Positions 15,552 to 22,432 of a DNA stretch of 35,261 nt are shown here, piece by piece; the first letter of the stretch is position 1, and each line of letters begins with the position of its first letter. The stretch is from positions 1-35,261 of the forward strand of contig CABYIQ010000004.1 of NCBI GenBank assembly GCA_902518965.1, in the 5' to 3' direction. The notes beneath the pieces are model-generated. The model worked only from the letters and a program-made list of their open reading frames with translations, was not told the DNA's origin and searched no databases. The position numbers and the translations under genes are program-made. The DNA comes from an uncultured SAR116 cluster alpha proteobacterium (GTDB taxonomy: Bacteria; Pseudomonadota; Alphaproteobacteria; Puniceispirillales; Puniceispirillaceae).

Positions 15552-17198
15552 TCATACAATTGGCTTGTGATCTCTTAAATCAGTGATCAACTCTTTTACA
15601 TTTTGTGAATAGTCAACTGGCAAATCAACCACATGCACTCCGCCTTCTCTGTAGGCTCTATCTATCGTCTCAACAAAACCAGTCACGCTCGAAATTCTAT
15701 GTCCGTGAGCCCCGTATGCCTCAGCATATTTTACAAAATCCGGGTTCTCATACTCTAGTCCCCAATCCTTAAAACCAGCCCCTGCCTGTTTCCAACGTAT
15801 CATTCCATAAGAGCTGTCATTCAGAATTAAAACAACCAGATTTAAATCTAATCTAACAGCTGTTTCCAATTCCTGACTATTCATCATGAAGCCACCATCA
15901 CCACAAATGGACATCACTTTGCGGTTTGGGTGTATCATCGCAGCAAGCATTGCAGAGGGTAATCCCGCTCCCATAGTTGCTAGGGCATTATCTAAGAGGA
16001 TTGTGTTGGGCTGAAATGCTAGATAGTTTCTAGCAAACCAAATTTTGTAAACGCCATTATCAAGGGCTATGATATCATGATATCCCATCAAATTTCGAAT
16101 TTCTGACACAATGTGTTGTGGCCGCATTGGAAACGATGGCTCGTCATCAAGTCGATAGATTTCCCTTTTGACGTTATCCCTTACTTTTTCAAAATCTCTC
16201 AAGTCCAAGTCAAGCTTTGACCCCAGAGCGTCCGCCAAAGCATCAACAGACAAAGCAATGTCACCAACGACTTCTATTTGTGGAAAATAAACTTGATCCA
16301 CTTGAGCTGATTTGTAATTTATGTGGATCACCTTTGCGCCGTTATGTTCCATAAAAAAGGGCGGTTTTTCCACGACATCATGGCCAATATTTATTATGAG
16401 GTCGGCTTCTTTGATATAATCATGCAAATAATCTTTATCTGAAAGCGCTGCAGTCCCTAAGAAATAATCCGAACTCTCATCGACAACGCCCTTTCCCATC
16501 TGAGTATTACAGAAGGGTATACCAATCGCACCAATGAATTCAGATATGGCTCGTCGAGCCTCCTTCCGATTTGCTCCAGCACCTATCATCAACAATGGAT
16601 ATTTGGCATCCTTAATTGAAGCAGCAGCCGCATTTATTACCTCTTTACCTGCTACCGCATAAAACCTCTCATGTGGAGGAATTAAATCCACCACATCCGA
16701 TTTCTCTTCTGCAATATCTTCAGGCAACTCAAGCAATACAGGGCCAGGCTTTTCTTCCTCAGCAACTCGAAAAGCTTCTCTCACTAGTGATGGAATTGTA
16801 TTACCGTTGACAATTTGCTTCGTCATTTTGCATATGGGCGCAAACAAATGAACAACGTCCACTATCTGAAATTGGCCCTGCTTCGACTTTTTTATCGGTT
16901 TCTGGCCAGTAATCATTACAAGAGGAAAACCTCCAAGAAACCCATAGGCCGCAGGTGTAGTGAAGTTTGTTGCGCCAGGCCCCAATGTAGCAAGACATAC
17001 ACCAGCTTTTCCAGTAAGCCTACCGTAGGTAGCAGCCATGAATGCCGCGCCTTGTTCATGCCTCGTCAAAATAAGTTTGATCTGTTTAGACTTTCGGAGA
17101 GATTCCAAAATATCCAAATTTTCTTCTCCAGGAATTCCAAAAATATACTCGACCCCTTCATTCTCCAGAGCTTGGATAAACAGATCTGACGCTTTCAT
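15552..17198 (-). CDS. TPP-dependent acetolactate synthase large-subunit-type enzyme
   Basis: 548 residues. Three TPP-enzyme domains: N-terminal pyrimidine-binding domain (F-G-I-P-G-E-E-N, catalytic E48 in T-R-H-E-Q-G-A), central domain, and C-terminal TPP-binding domain (G-D-G-G-F-M-M-N...L-N-D). The N-terminal text G-Q-K-P-I-K-K-S-K-Q-G and I-V-N-G-N-T-I-P-S match the group annotated as acetolactate synthase large subunit near catabolic AlsS. It would condense pyruvate to acetolactate or carry out a related carboligation. No regulatory small subunit is nearby, so a biosynthetic role in branched amino acids is less likely. Start is ATG at 17198 with AAAGGAG six bases upstream; a longer TTG-started frame (17231) lacks this. 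It ends 11 bases before the aldehyde dehydrogenase start. Confidence 0.88.
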   Translation of the reverse strand: MKASDLFIQALENEGVEYIFGIPGEENLDILESLRKSKQIKLILTRHEQGAAFMAATYGRLTGKAGVCLATLGPGATNFTTPAAYGFLGGFPLVMITGQKPIKKSKQGQFQIVDVVHLFAPICKMTKQIVNGNTIPSLVREAFRVAEEEKPGPVLLELPEDIAEEKSDVVDLIPPHERFYAVAGKEVINAAAASIKDAKYPLLMIGAGANRKEARRAISEFIGAIGIPFCNTQMGKGVVDESSDYFLGTAALSDKDYLHDYIKEADLIINIGHDVVEKPPFFMEHNGAKVIHINYKSAQVDQVYFPQIEVVGDIALSVDALADALGSKLDLDLRDFEKVRDNVKREIYRLDDEPSFPMRPQHIVSEIRNLMGYHDIIALDNGVYKIWFARNYLAFQPNTILLDNALATMGAGLPSAMLAAMIHPNRKVMSICGDGGFMMNSQELETAVRLDLNLVVLILNDSSYGMIRWKQAGAGFKDWGLEYENPDFVKYAEAYGAHGHRISSVTGFVETIDRAYREGGVHVVDLPVDYSQNVKELITDLRDHKPIV

Positions 17199-17243
17199 GA
17201 TAGCTCCTTTAGCATTTCCTAAAAGTAACAACTCCGTAAGATG

Positions 17244-17327
17244 CTAAACTCTCCTTGTTTTAATTTCAAAATGTTTCTGGTTAGACCTGCAATGCCAACA
17301 TGTTTTATCAAAATCTGTTATAGCCAT
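17244..17327 (-). CDS. Possible 27-residue peptide with CWHC motif
   Basis: A short ORF upstream of the acetolactate synthase gene, beginning MAITDFDKTCWHCRSN and ending in KTRRV. C10-W-H-C13 and H19 could bind zinc. There is no good ribosome binding site, and it does not look like an attenuator leader because it lacks runs of Leu, Ile or Val. It may be chance. Confidence 0.2.
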   Translation of the reverse strand: MAITDFDKTCWHCRSNQKHFEIKTRRV

Positions 17328-17345
17328 TTCTGCGAAAGAACTACT

Positions 17346-17379
17346 GGAAAAAATAAGGCGGGTAAATGCCACCCGCCTT
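17346..17379 (-). terminator. Intrinsic terminator after the SDR gene
   Basis: Perfect 9-base stem, AAGGCGGGT (17355-17363) and ACCCGCCTT (17371-17379), with a 7-base loop. On the - strand the stem is followed directly by TATTTTTT. It lies 28 bases past the stop of the SDR gene and separates it from the carboligase operon. Confidence 0.9.
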
Positions 17380-17406
17380 GTAGTTAATTTTTTCGTCAAA
17401 ATACCG

Positions 17407-18294
17407 TTACGTCTGTCTACGCCAGTCGTACTGCGGTACAAAACCTAAAAGCTTTTTTATTTTCTCGTTAGAAAACAGACACTCATACGGGTCTACATCC
17501 CTTTTTAAAGGAACCTTGGGATAAAATCTCTTAAGGATATCTTCCGTCGTCAGGTTTACTGAATTCTGGTCATTAGAAACATTGAAAACCTCATAACCCA
17601 AACCGTCCTTCGATAAACATAAATCAACAGCCTGACCTAAATCACGGGCATCTATATAATTGAAAGCGTTTGGCAATCTAACTTCAGGGTCTTTGCAAAA
17701 ATCTTCAAACAGATGATATTCATCCGGCTCCACAACATTTCCTATACGCAATCCATAAATATCAATGCCTGTTCGGCGCTGGAACGCTTTGGCAGTTTCT
17801 TCATTGACGACTTTCGACATTGCATAACTGTCCATTGGGCGAGTCTCATCCTCTTCAAAAATAGGAAGAGATAAAGGTGCAGGTTTGTTGTGCGAAAAAC
17901 ACAGACCGTAGACAGTTTCTGATGAAGCAAAAATAATCTTCTTTATGCCAAGCTTAACTGCAGCCTCAATGACATTGTAAGTGCCCATTACATTTACTTT
18001 ATAGGTTTCAATGTCACTTGCCTGCAGTATCCGCGGTATTGCGGCAAAATGCACAACAGCATCATAACCTAACGGCGTTTGCCGCAGGCGTAATTCGTCC
18101 CTGTTCATATGTGCTGACATAGAAGAAAAAACTTGTGCAGAGTTAGTGACGTCAACTTTCAGATAATCCAAACCTTCTTGATTTGCTTGTGTAATATCAG
18201 CATTGAGAACGCGGTGCCCTTTTTGAATCAAATAGGCAGCAGCATGCTTTCCTGCTTTTCCACTTGCGCCTGTGAAATAAATTCGTTTTTGCAT
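17407..18294 (-). CDS. Extended SDR, NAD-dependent epimerase/dehydratase family
   Basis: 295 residues. The Rossmann motif G9-A-S-G12-K-A-G15 is near the N terminus, D-V-T follows the third strand, and H-F-A-A-I-P and S-S-E-T-V-Y-G carry the active-site Ser region. Y157-A-M-S-K161 is the catalytic Tyr/Lys pair. The later R-I-G-N-V and F-N-Y-I-D-A-R-D motifs are typical of sugar-nucleotide or uronate-type extended SDRs. It is likely cytosolic and NAD-dependent; the exact sugar or other substrate cannot be read. The ATG at 18294 has GGAG eight bases upstream. It is terminated by a strong hairpin and preceded by 74 bases separating it from the small-gene trio, so it may be its own unit or the end of theirs. 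Confidence 0.88.
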   Translation of the reverse strand: MQKRIYFTGASGKAGKHAAAYLIQKGHRVLNADITQANQEGLDYLKVDVTNSAQVFSSMSAHMNRDELRLRQTPLGYDAVVHFAAIPRILQASDIETYKVNVMGTYNVIEAAVKLGIKKIIFASSETVYGLCFSHNKPAPLSLPIFEEDETRPMDSYAMSKVVNEETAKAFQRRTGIDIYGLRIGNVVEPDEYHLFEDFCKDPEVRLPNAFNYIDARDLGQAVDLCLSKDGLGYEVFNVSNDQNSVNLTTEDILKRFYPKVPLKRDVDPYECLFSNEKIKKLLGFVPQYDWRRQT

Positions 18295-18368
18295 ATATCT
18301 GCTCCAAAAAAGAGTAGCTAAAATTTTGAAAAGGCTCGCATGAGATTCCTTTCAAAGCCAGTGCAAAA

Positions 18369-18593
18369 TCAGACCATTTTCACTGTTAAATAAGTTTCAG
18401 CTTTTGAACACAGAAACTTTGTCCAGTCTGCCTTGTTCATAATTTCTGCTCTGCCGTTCTTAATTGCATATCTGCATGACGAGTTCAGACAAATTTCTTC
18501 TTTATGTGGGAGACTTTCATCTTTGTATTTCCAGCTAGTGTAGCCACAACTGTTACAGGTTCCGTTTTCTTGTCTGTTTATGTCATAAATCAC
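18369..18593 (-). CDS. Small Cys-rich protein, 74 aa
   Basis: Unrecognised. C13-N-S-C16 and C35-x4-C40 form a possible zinc-binding site in the first 40 residues; a basic, helix-prone C-terminal half follows with one further Cys (F-L-C-S-K-A-E-T). The GTG start overlaps the stop of the upstream lipoprotein gene by four bases (ATGTGA arrangement), pointing to translational coupling in a three-gene operon. No signal peptide is seen. Confidence 0.6.
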   Translation of the reverse strand: MIYDINRQENGTCNSCGYTSWKYKDESLPHKEEICLNSSCRYAIKNGRAEIMNKADWTKFLCSKAETYLTVKMV

Positions 18594-18799
18594 ATCACAC
18601 CATCACATTCCTCAAATCCACTTTCCCAGCCACTCTGATAATGAACATCACCCATTTTATTTTTTACCTCTGGAAGAGAGAGAGATGCGGCTATTTTGGA
18701 TTTGCACCCATCCACGTAACCTCTGTTGTGATTTGCACTTTCCTTTGACACGGTTGTGCAACCTGATAACAGGAATATGCTGAAGAGCAGCACACGCAT
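18590..18799 (-). CDS. Small lipoprotein, 69 aa
   Basis: Signal peptide MRVLLFSIFLLSG followed by lipobox Cys14 (L-S-G-C), so about 56 mature residues at a membrane. The mature part has R-G-Y-V-D-G-C-K-S-K and Y-Q-S-G-W-E-S-G-F-E-E-C, two similar aromatic-Gly-Cys segments that could form a disulfide. Its ATG overlaps the TGA of the YdhR-like gene by one base, and its own stop overlaps the next start by four, so the three are tightly coupled. Function unknown. Confidence 0.7.
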   Translation of the reverse strand: MRVLLFSIFLLSGCTTVSKESANHNRGYVDGCKSKIAASLSLPEVKNKMGDVHYQSGWESGFEECDGVM

Positions 18800-19104
18800 C
18801 AGGCTAAGATTTCCCCAGCTATATTGTCCACAATTACTGGGTTTTCAAAATATTCTATATCAGGTTTTGAATATCTGTTTGTTAGCCATTCAATTCTGGC
18901 ATCATCAAACCAATTGTCAGCATCTTTCCTGCTCTCAAAACAATAAATGCCGCCGCCAATCGATTTATCTAAATCGCATATGTAGTTTTTGCGGATTAGT
19001 CCTTTTGTATCCCTGTACATAGGGGCTGTTTCCGCAAACTTTTCTTTCAGTGCAGCAAGGTCAAGATCTTCAGGAATTTGAAAGGTCACTTTCACAATAA
19101 TCAA
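18799..19104 (-). CDS. YdhR-like dimeric alpha/beta-barrel protein (putative monooxygenase)
   Basis: 101 residues of ferredoxin-like fold resembling YdhR and the antibiotic-biosynthesis monooxygenases. The marks are an N-terminal V-K-V-T-F-Q-I-P strand, G-L-I-R-K-N-Y-I-C-D, G-G-G-I-Y-C-F-E-S-R-K-D-A-D-N-W-F, and a final P-V-I-V-D-N strand. Such proteins act as small cytosolic dimers on hydrophobic substrates; activity is not proven here. The TTG start at 19104 is supported by AGGAGG six bases upstream, which excludes the internal GTG three codons later. It is the first gene of a coupled trio with a lipoprotein and a small Cys protein. Confidence 0.75.
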   Translation of the reverse strand: MIIVKVTFQIPEDLDLAALKEKFAETAPMYRDTKGLIRKNYICDLDKSIGGGIYCFESRKDADNWFDDARIEWLTNRYSKPDIEYFENPVIVDNIAGEILA

Positions 19105-19138
19105 ATAAAGCCTCCTCCGTCTCTTTTAAAAAAATTTC

Positions 19139-19172
19139 CAAAAATAAAAAGGGAGATGAATTTGCATCTCCC
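19139..19172 (-). terminator. Intrinsic terminator after the orphan membrane protein gene
   Basis: Perfect 8-base stem, GGGAGATG (19151-19158) and CATCTCCC (19165-19172), with a 6-base loop. On the - strand TTTTTATTTTT follows immediately. It sits 16 bases past the stop of the membrane protein gene and ends the cupin/membrane-protein transcript. Confidence 0.9.
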
Positions 19173-19187
19173 CTCAAAATTTAATGT

Positions 19188-19598
19188 TTACATGTAAATA
19201 ATATGCTGCATCCCAAACATGATATAAAGATGGCAAACTAATAATATACCTGCAACTATTGTGCCCTCATGGGTTGGGTTGACCCCCTCAACTTCCGCCC
19301 ATTTTCCATTAACTGTGAGATAGCTCATTACTAGCATAGCTGCTGACTGAATGGTCCCATATGCAAATATAGCCCATGCTCCTGCTGGGGATGTCATCAA
19401 CAAGATGGCGTAGACAATATTCTGTGAACCTACGTTAACGCCAGCAAATCTTACCATCCAAGCTGAGCCTGCTCCAATACCCCATTGTCCAATCGCTGCA
19501 TCAGTTTGAAATGTACAACGGAAACCATAGTAAAGCCCCATCAAAGTGGGTATCAGAATGGCGCCAAAACCAACTATCCCTCCTGTATTCTCCAACAT
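19188..19598 (-). CDS. Orphan multi-pass membrane protein, 136 aa
   Basis: No family recognised. Hydrophobic segments lie near residues 6-26, 58-75, 78-94 and 111-131, suggesting four membrane helices. The loops carry many Gly and aromatic residues (I-G-Q-W-G-I-G-A-G-S-A-W) and two His near the C terminus (C-H-L-Y, M-Q-H-I-I-Y-M). There is no signal peptide cleavage site. The ATG at 19598 is preceded by AGGAG seven bases upstream. It lies 114 bases after a cupin gene on the same strand and has its own strong terminator. It could be a small transporter or a quinone- or heme-associated subunit; neither can be shown. Confidence 0.8.
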   Translation of the reverse strand: MLENTGGIVGFGAILIPTLMGLYYGFRCTFQTDAAIGQWGIGAGSAWMVRFAGVNVGSQNIVYAILLMTSPAGAWAIFAYGTIQSAAMLVMSYLTVNGKWAEVEGVNPTHEGTIVAGILLVCHLYIMFGMQHIIYM

Positions 19599-19712
19599 AT
19601 TTTTCTCCTTTTCTGTGCCACACTCAATTTTCTAGCATTTCACGTGGCTCAAAATGCCAGACAACCTTCTGGACTTAAGTTTTAACGATCCTATCCAGAA
19701 AAATGAGCGATT

Positions 19713-20069
19713 TTAATGACTGTCGCCCCACGCTCCGTGAAACTCATATGCAACAGCCTTGCTGTCACCTACAACCCAAGCATCATGTCCTGGTTCAATG
19801 GCATAGGCGTCTCCGGCTGAGTAAGTAATTTCACTGCCATCGTTATGCTGGCATGTAATAGTTCCCTCAACTATCACGCCAACGTGTTTTGCTTGACAGC
19901 TGTCTGTTCCTACAACTGGCTTAATGTCATTGGACCATTTCCATCCTGGCTGGACAGTCAACTTCATGACCCTTTGACCTAAGACATTCACTGTTTCGAC
20001 CCTTGCATTATTGGGTGTTGATACTTCATCTGCATCCTTGGAAAAATTCTTCGCTTCTAAACTTGGCAT
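19713..20069 (-). CDS. Single-domain cupin protein
   Basis: 118 residues, one cupin barrel. Motif 1 is degenerate (K-H-V-G-V-I-V-E-G-T-I-T-C-Q, with one His), and motif 2 is G-D-A-Y-A-I-E-P-G-H-D-A-W-V-V. It could bind a metal or a small ligand. It shows no signal peptide and no DNA-binding domain, so it is more likely an enzyme or sensor than a regulator. The ATG has a strong AGGAGGG ribosome binding site. It lies upstream of the orphan membrane protein in one probable transcript. Confidence 0.85.
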   Translation of the reverse strand: MPSLEAKNFSKDADEVSTPNNARVETVNVLGQRVMKLTVQPGWKWSNDIKPVVGTDSCQAKHVGVIVEGTITCQHNDGSEITYSAGDAYAIEPGHDAWVVGDSKAVAYEFHGAWGDSH

Positions 20070-20089
20070 TATTCCCTCCTAATTTTTTT

Positions 20090-20338
20090 TTAGATTGTTA
20101 CTGCTTGGAATAATAAGCAAGCCTTTTTGCATGCTTGTTGCTGAAGCATTACGCAATCATGAGGAATAAGTTGACACATTATACCATATAGATCCGTCCA
20201 TACCTGAAGCAGCTCTGATATGAGGTCATAAAGACTAAGAGTATTGTGAAGAAGTTGTTGGAATTTTAAGTGACCTAATAAATCACTAGCATATTCAAAC
20301 GGCGCAGGCTTGCTCCAGTTACTTTCTATTATGAACCG
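20090..20338 (-). pseudogene. Open, start-less reading frame between the SUMF1-like and cupin genes
   Basis: 82 codons are open between an in-frame TAG (20339-20341) and TAA (20090-20092), on the same strand as its neighbours. The stop lies 20 bases before the cupin start, just before the cupin ribosome binding site. The product looks protein-like: a Leu/Gln-rich amphipathic helical stretch (S-D-L-L-G-H-L-K-F-Q-Q-L-L...) and several Cys near the end. No ATG, GTG or TTG occurs before codon 54; the 5' end has two ATA codons where a start would be expected, with GGAG further upstream. It may be a gene that lost its start, use a non-standard start, or be chance. Confidence 0.3.
20178..20186 (-). 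promoter_or_regulatory. Extended -10 promoter candidate for the cupin gene
   Basis: On the - strand the sequence reads TGG then TATAAT, a perfect extended -10 element, about 109 bases upstream of the cupin ATG. No good -35 hexamer lies 16-18 bases before it. It lies inside the start-less reading frame described separately, so only one of the two may be meaningful. Confidence 0.4.
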
Positions 20339-20352
20339 CTAGATTTCTCCTG

Positions 20353-21078
20353 TCAGTCAGAAATGCACCTAAAGCCAACATAGACAACGGCCATACCCTC
20401 AGGCTTTGTTGCCCCATAATTGGCCTTCATCTGAGGCTGGCCATACCACCATGAACCACCCATAGTCGCCTGATGCCCATTATCACTGGGCAGTTTAGCC
20501 CATTCCCAAACATTTGCACCCATATCATAAAGCCCATTTACCCCCCGCTTGCTAACGCCAACTGGTGCATGGCCCAGCCCTCTGTTTAGAACATTGCCAA
20601 AATTGGATTTCTTGTCGGCAAGAAGTGTTTCAGCATCGCAATCAGACAAACAGTTTGCACCGATAGGATTCTCTCCCGTCGGGTATGGATAAGTCATTCC
20701 CTGTATATAGCCGTCTGTTGGGTCAACTCTCTTTTCAGTATACCCTACCTCTACCCACTCTTCCTTTGTTGGGAGTCTTTTGCCTTTCCATTTGCAGTAT
20801 TGCTCAGCTTCAGAATAGGTGACATGCACAGCTGGTTCATTTAATGTACCAATTGCTCCATACGGTGCACGCCAATTCCAGTCTGGTTTAACAATCCACC
20901 CAGCCTCATATACCATCCCACCATGTTGCTCCGCGTGCGTAATCAGGCCAGATGAGGCTACAAATTCAGAAAACTCACCAATCGAAACTTCAGTTTCATC
21001 CATTGTGCTTGCATTAGCACAAGTTCCTATTAATAAAGTTACGAAAATATATAAAAAAGGTCTCATAACAATACTCAT
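20353..21078 (-). CDS. Exported SUMF1/FGE-fold protein lacking the catalytic cysteines
   Basis: 241 residues. Residues 1-23 are a signal peptide ending A-N-A-S, so the protein is periplasmic. The rest is a formylglycine-generating-enzyme-like (PF03781-type) domain: E-T-E-V-S-I-G-E-F, P-A-V-H-V-T-Y-S-E-A-E-Q-Y-C, K-R-L-P-T-K-E-E-W, G-L-Y-D-M-G-A-N-V-W-E-W and a final G-F-R-C. At the positions of the two copper-binding catalytic cysteines of true FGE, after G-G-S, this protein has Tyr212 and Met217, so it should not form formylglycine. It may instead be a structural or ligand-binding member of the fold. No sulfatase gene is nearby. The start codon context is weak; M5 is an alternative. Confidence 0.85.
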   Translation of the reverse strand: MSIVMRPFLYIFVTLLIGTCANASTMDETEVSIGEFSEFVASSGLITHAEQHGGMVYEAGWIVKPDWNWRAPYGAIGTLNEPAVHVTYSEAEQYCKWKGKRLPTKEEWVEVGYTEKRVDPTDGYIQGMTYPYPTGENPIGANCLSDCDAETLLADKKSNFGNVLNRGLGHAPVGVSKRGVNGLYDMGANVWEWAKLPSDNGHQATMGGSWWYGQPQMKANYGATKPEGMAVVYVGFRCISD

Positions 21079-21135
21079 TCAAAATTTTCAAAACCAACAA
21101 TTACAGTTTTTGCAGAACAGCATGTTACCTCAATT

Positions 21136-22047
21136 TCAAATAAGCCATTTCTGTGCATTTTGATTGATAAATTTCATAGCTAATTCAGGCTGTTCAACAT
21201 GAACAAAATGACCTGAGTTATTTGCATATTCAACGAAAACATCATCAAAATGCGACTCGACGAATTTCCCCCAATCTGATTTTAAAATTGGATCGTGTTT
21301 ACCCCATAAAATAGCTGATGGGGTTGATATTTTATTAAAAGGCATATCAACATCACCTTGGAGTGTTTTTATTCTTTTTTCATTATTACTTTTGTACCAG
21401 CTGAAACCACCAATCAGCGCATTAGGCTGACTAAAGTTTTCAACCCAATCATCTAACACGAGGTCAAAAGCAGACTTATTGTAGCTCCAATGCTTCAAAA
21501 AATATTCGATATACAAACGTATTGTATGCTGATTAAAACCAACCAACTGCTGTGCTAAGTCTGTTAGGTGAAAGGATTGATACCAAATTTCGTTAACGTG
21601 ACCATAGTTGACCCAATCACGGCCAACAGAGGCAGTGGGGCAATTAAAAAAAATGAGCCCTGAATAATTCTTTGGGTTTTTGTGTCCAACTGATTGAAGA
21701 ACATAACTACCCACATCATGACCAATGAGAATTGGACGATTGCTACACAGTTTTTTGGCAATAAAATTTATATCACTCGCATGAAAGTCAGCATCTATCC
21801 TGCTATCAATCTCATCTGGTTTATCACTCAAGCCAAAACCGTATAGACAAGGCATTATGCAACGATAATTTGATTTCAGGAGGTTTGCAACTGGAAGCCA
21901 GCTTTTCCAAAACTCAGGCCACCCATGAACAAAAACCAAAGGATGGCCCTTGCCAACCTCGGCGACGTGTATTTGGCGCCCGTCAATTGTTTTTAAGAAA
22001 TGTTGTTTTAAATTAGGCGGAATTTCAAAAGAGGGACTTTCACACAT
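21136..22047 (-). CDS. Alpha/beta hydrolase, epoxide hydrolase/haloalkane dehalogenase-like
   Basis: 303 residues, full alpha/beta-hydrolase fold with cap. H41-G-W-P44 forms the oxyanion region. The nucleophile is D111 in G-H-D-V-G-S, which places it with the Asp-nucleophile epoxide hydrolases and dehalogenases rather than Ser esterases. The acid is probably Asp in W-G-K-H-D-P, and the base His in G-H-F-V-H-V-E-Q-P-E. There is no signal peptide, so it is cytosolic. The ATG at 22047 has AGGA four bases upstream. It lies 57 bases before the SUMF1-like gene, so the two may share a transcript. The upstream control region includes CCAATT-AAAA-AATTGG (22085-22100). Confidence 0.88.
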   Translation of the reverse strand: MCESPSFEIPPNLKQHFLKTIDGRQIHVAEVGKGHPLVFVHGWPEFWKSWLPVANLLKSNYRCIMPCLYGFGLSDKPDEIDSRIDADFHASDINFIAKKLCSNRPILIGHDVGSYVLQSVGHKNPKNYSGLIFFNCPTASVGRDWVNYGHVNEIWYQSFHLTDLAQQLVGFNQHTIRLYIEYFLKHWSYNKSAFDLVLDDWVENFSQPNALIGGFSWYKSNNEKRIKTLQGDVDMPFNKISTPSAILWGKHDPILKSDWGKFVESHFDDVFVEYANNSGHFVHVEQPELAMKFINQNAQKWLI

Positions 22048-22219
22048 TTCTTCCTAGTATCCCATAATAATAATTTGCAATTAACCAATTAAAAAATTGG
22101 CATAGAATGCTGTGCCCACCAAGTCCTCAGTTCCTTACATGCCACGCATAAATTCTAGAAGTTCCAACATTTCCAGATGAGCCGGGGGTCACCGTTTGCG
22201 TTGGTTTTCAGCCAGAAAT

Positions 22220-22296
22220 TGGTAGCGGAGGAGGGACTCGAACCCCCGACACGCGGATTATGATTCCGCTGCTCTAACCACCTGAGCTACTCCGCC
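22220..22296 (-). tRNA. tRNA-Met (CAT anticodon), elongator type
   Basis: Complete 77-base cloverleaf. The acceptor stem GGCGGAG pairs with CTCCGCT (G-T at the first pair), the D arm has GCTC...GAGC, and the anticodon stem GCGGA/TCCGC holds the loop ATCATAA with anticodon CAT. The T arm is GGGGG-TTCGAGT-CCCTC, in which one of the five stem pairs is a G-T. CCA is encoded. It resembles the alphaproteobacterial elongator tRNA-Met, but CAT could also be the lysidine-modified Ile2 tRNA. It follows mnmA by 136 bases; a weak TTGC-type promoter (TTGCTC, 17 bases, ATTAAA) lies just upstream. Confidence 0.95.
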
Positions 22297-22432
22297 TTAA
22301 GGCTGCTCTTTTTAATCACAAAACGAGTCAACAGAGCAAAACGTTAAGAATTTGTCTTAAGGTTTCACCTCAAATAGGTCAAGCGCAAAATAAGCCTTCA
22401 CCTGATATAGCCAGCAGCCTGCAAAGGCAACA

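Noticed and set aside
17244-17441. 65-codon ORF running back into the SDR gene
   Set aside because: It overlaps the SDR gene and its terminator; only the last 27 codons from an internal ATG could be considered.
22085-22100. CCAATT-AAAA-AATTGG inverted repeat as an operator
   Set aside because: Short and AT-rich; expected by chance in such DNA, so mentioned only in the hydrolase entry.
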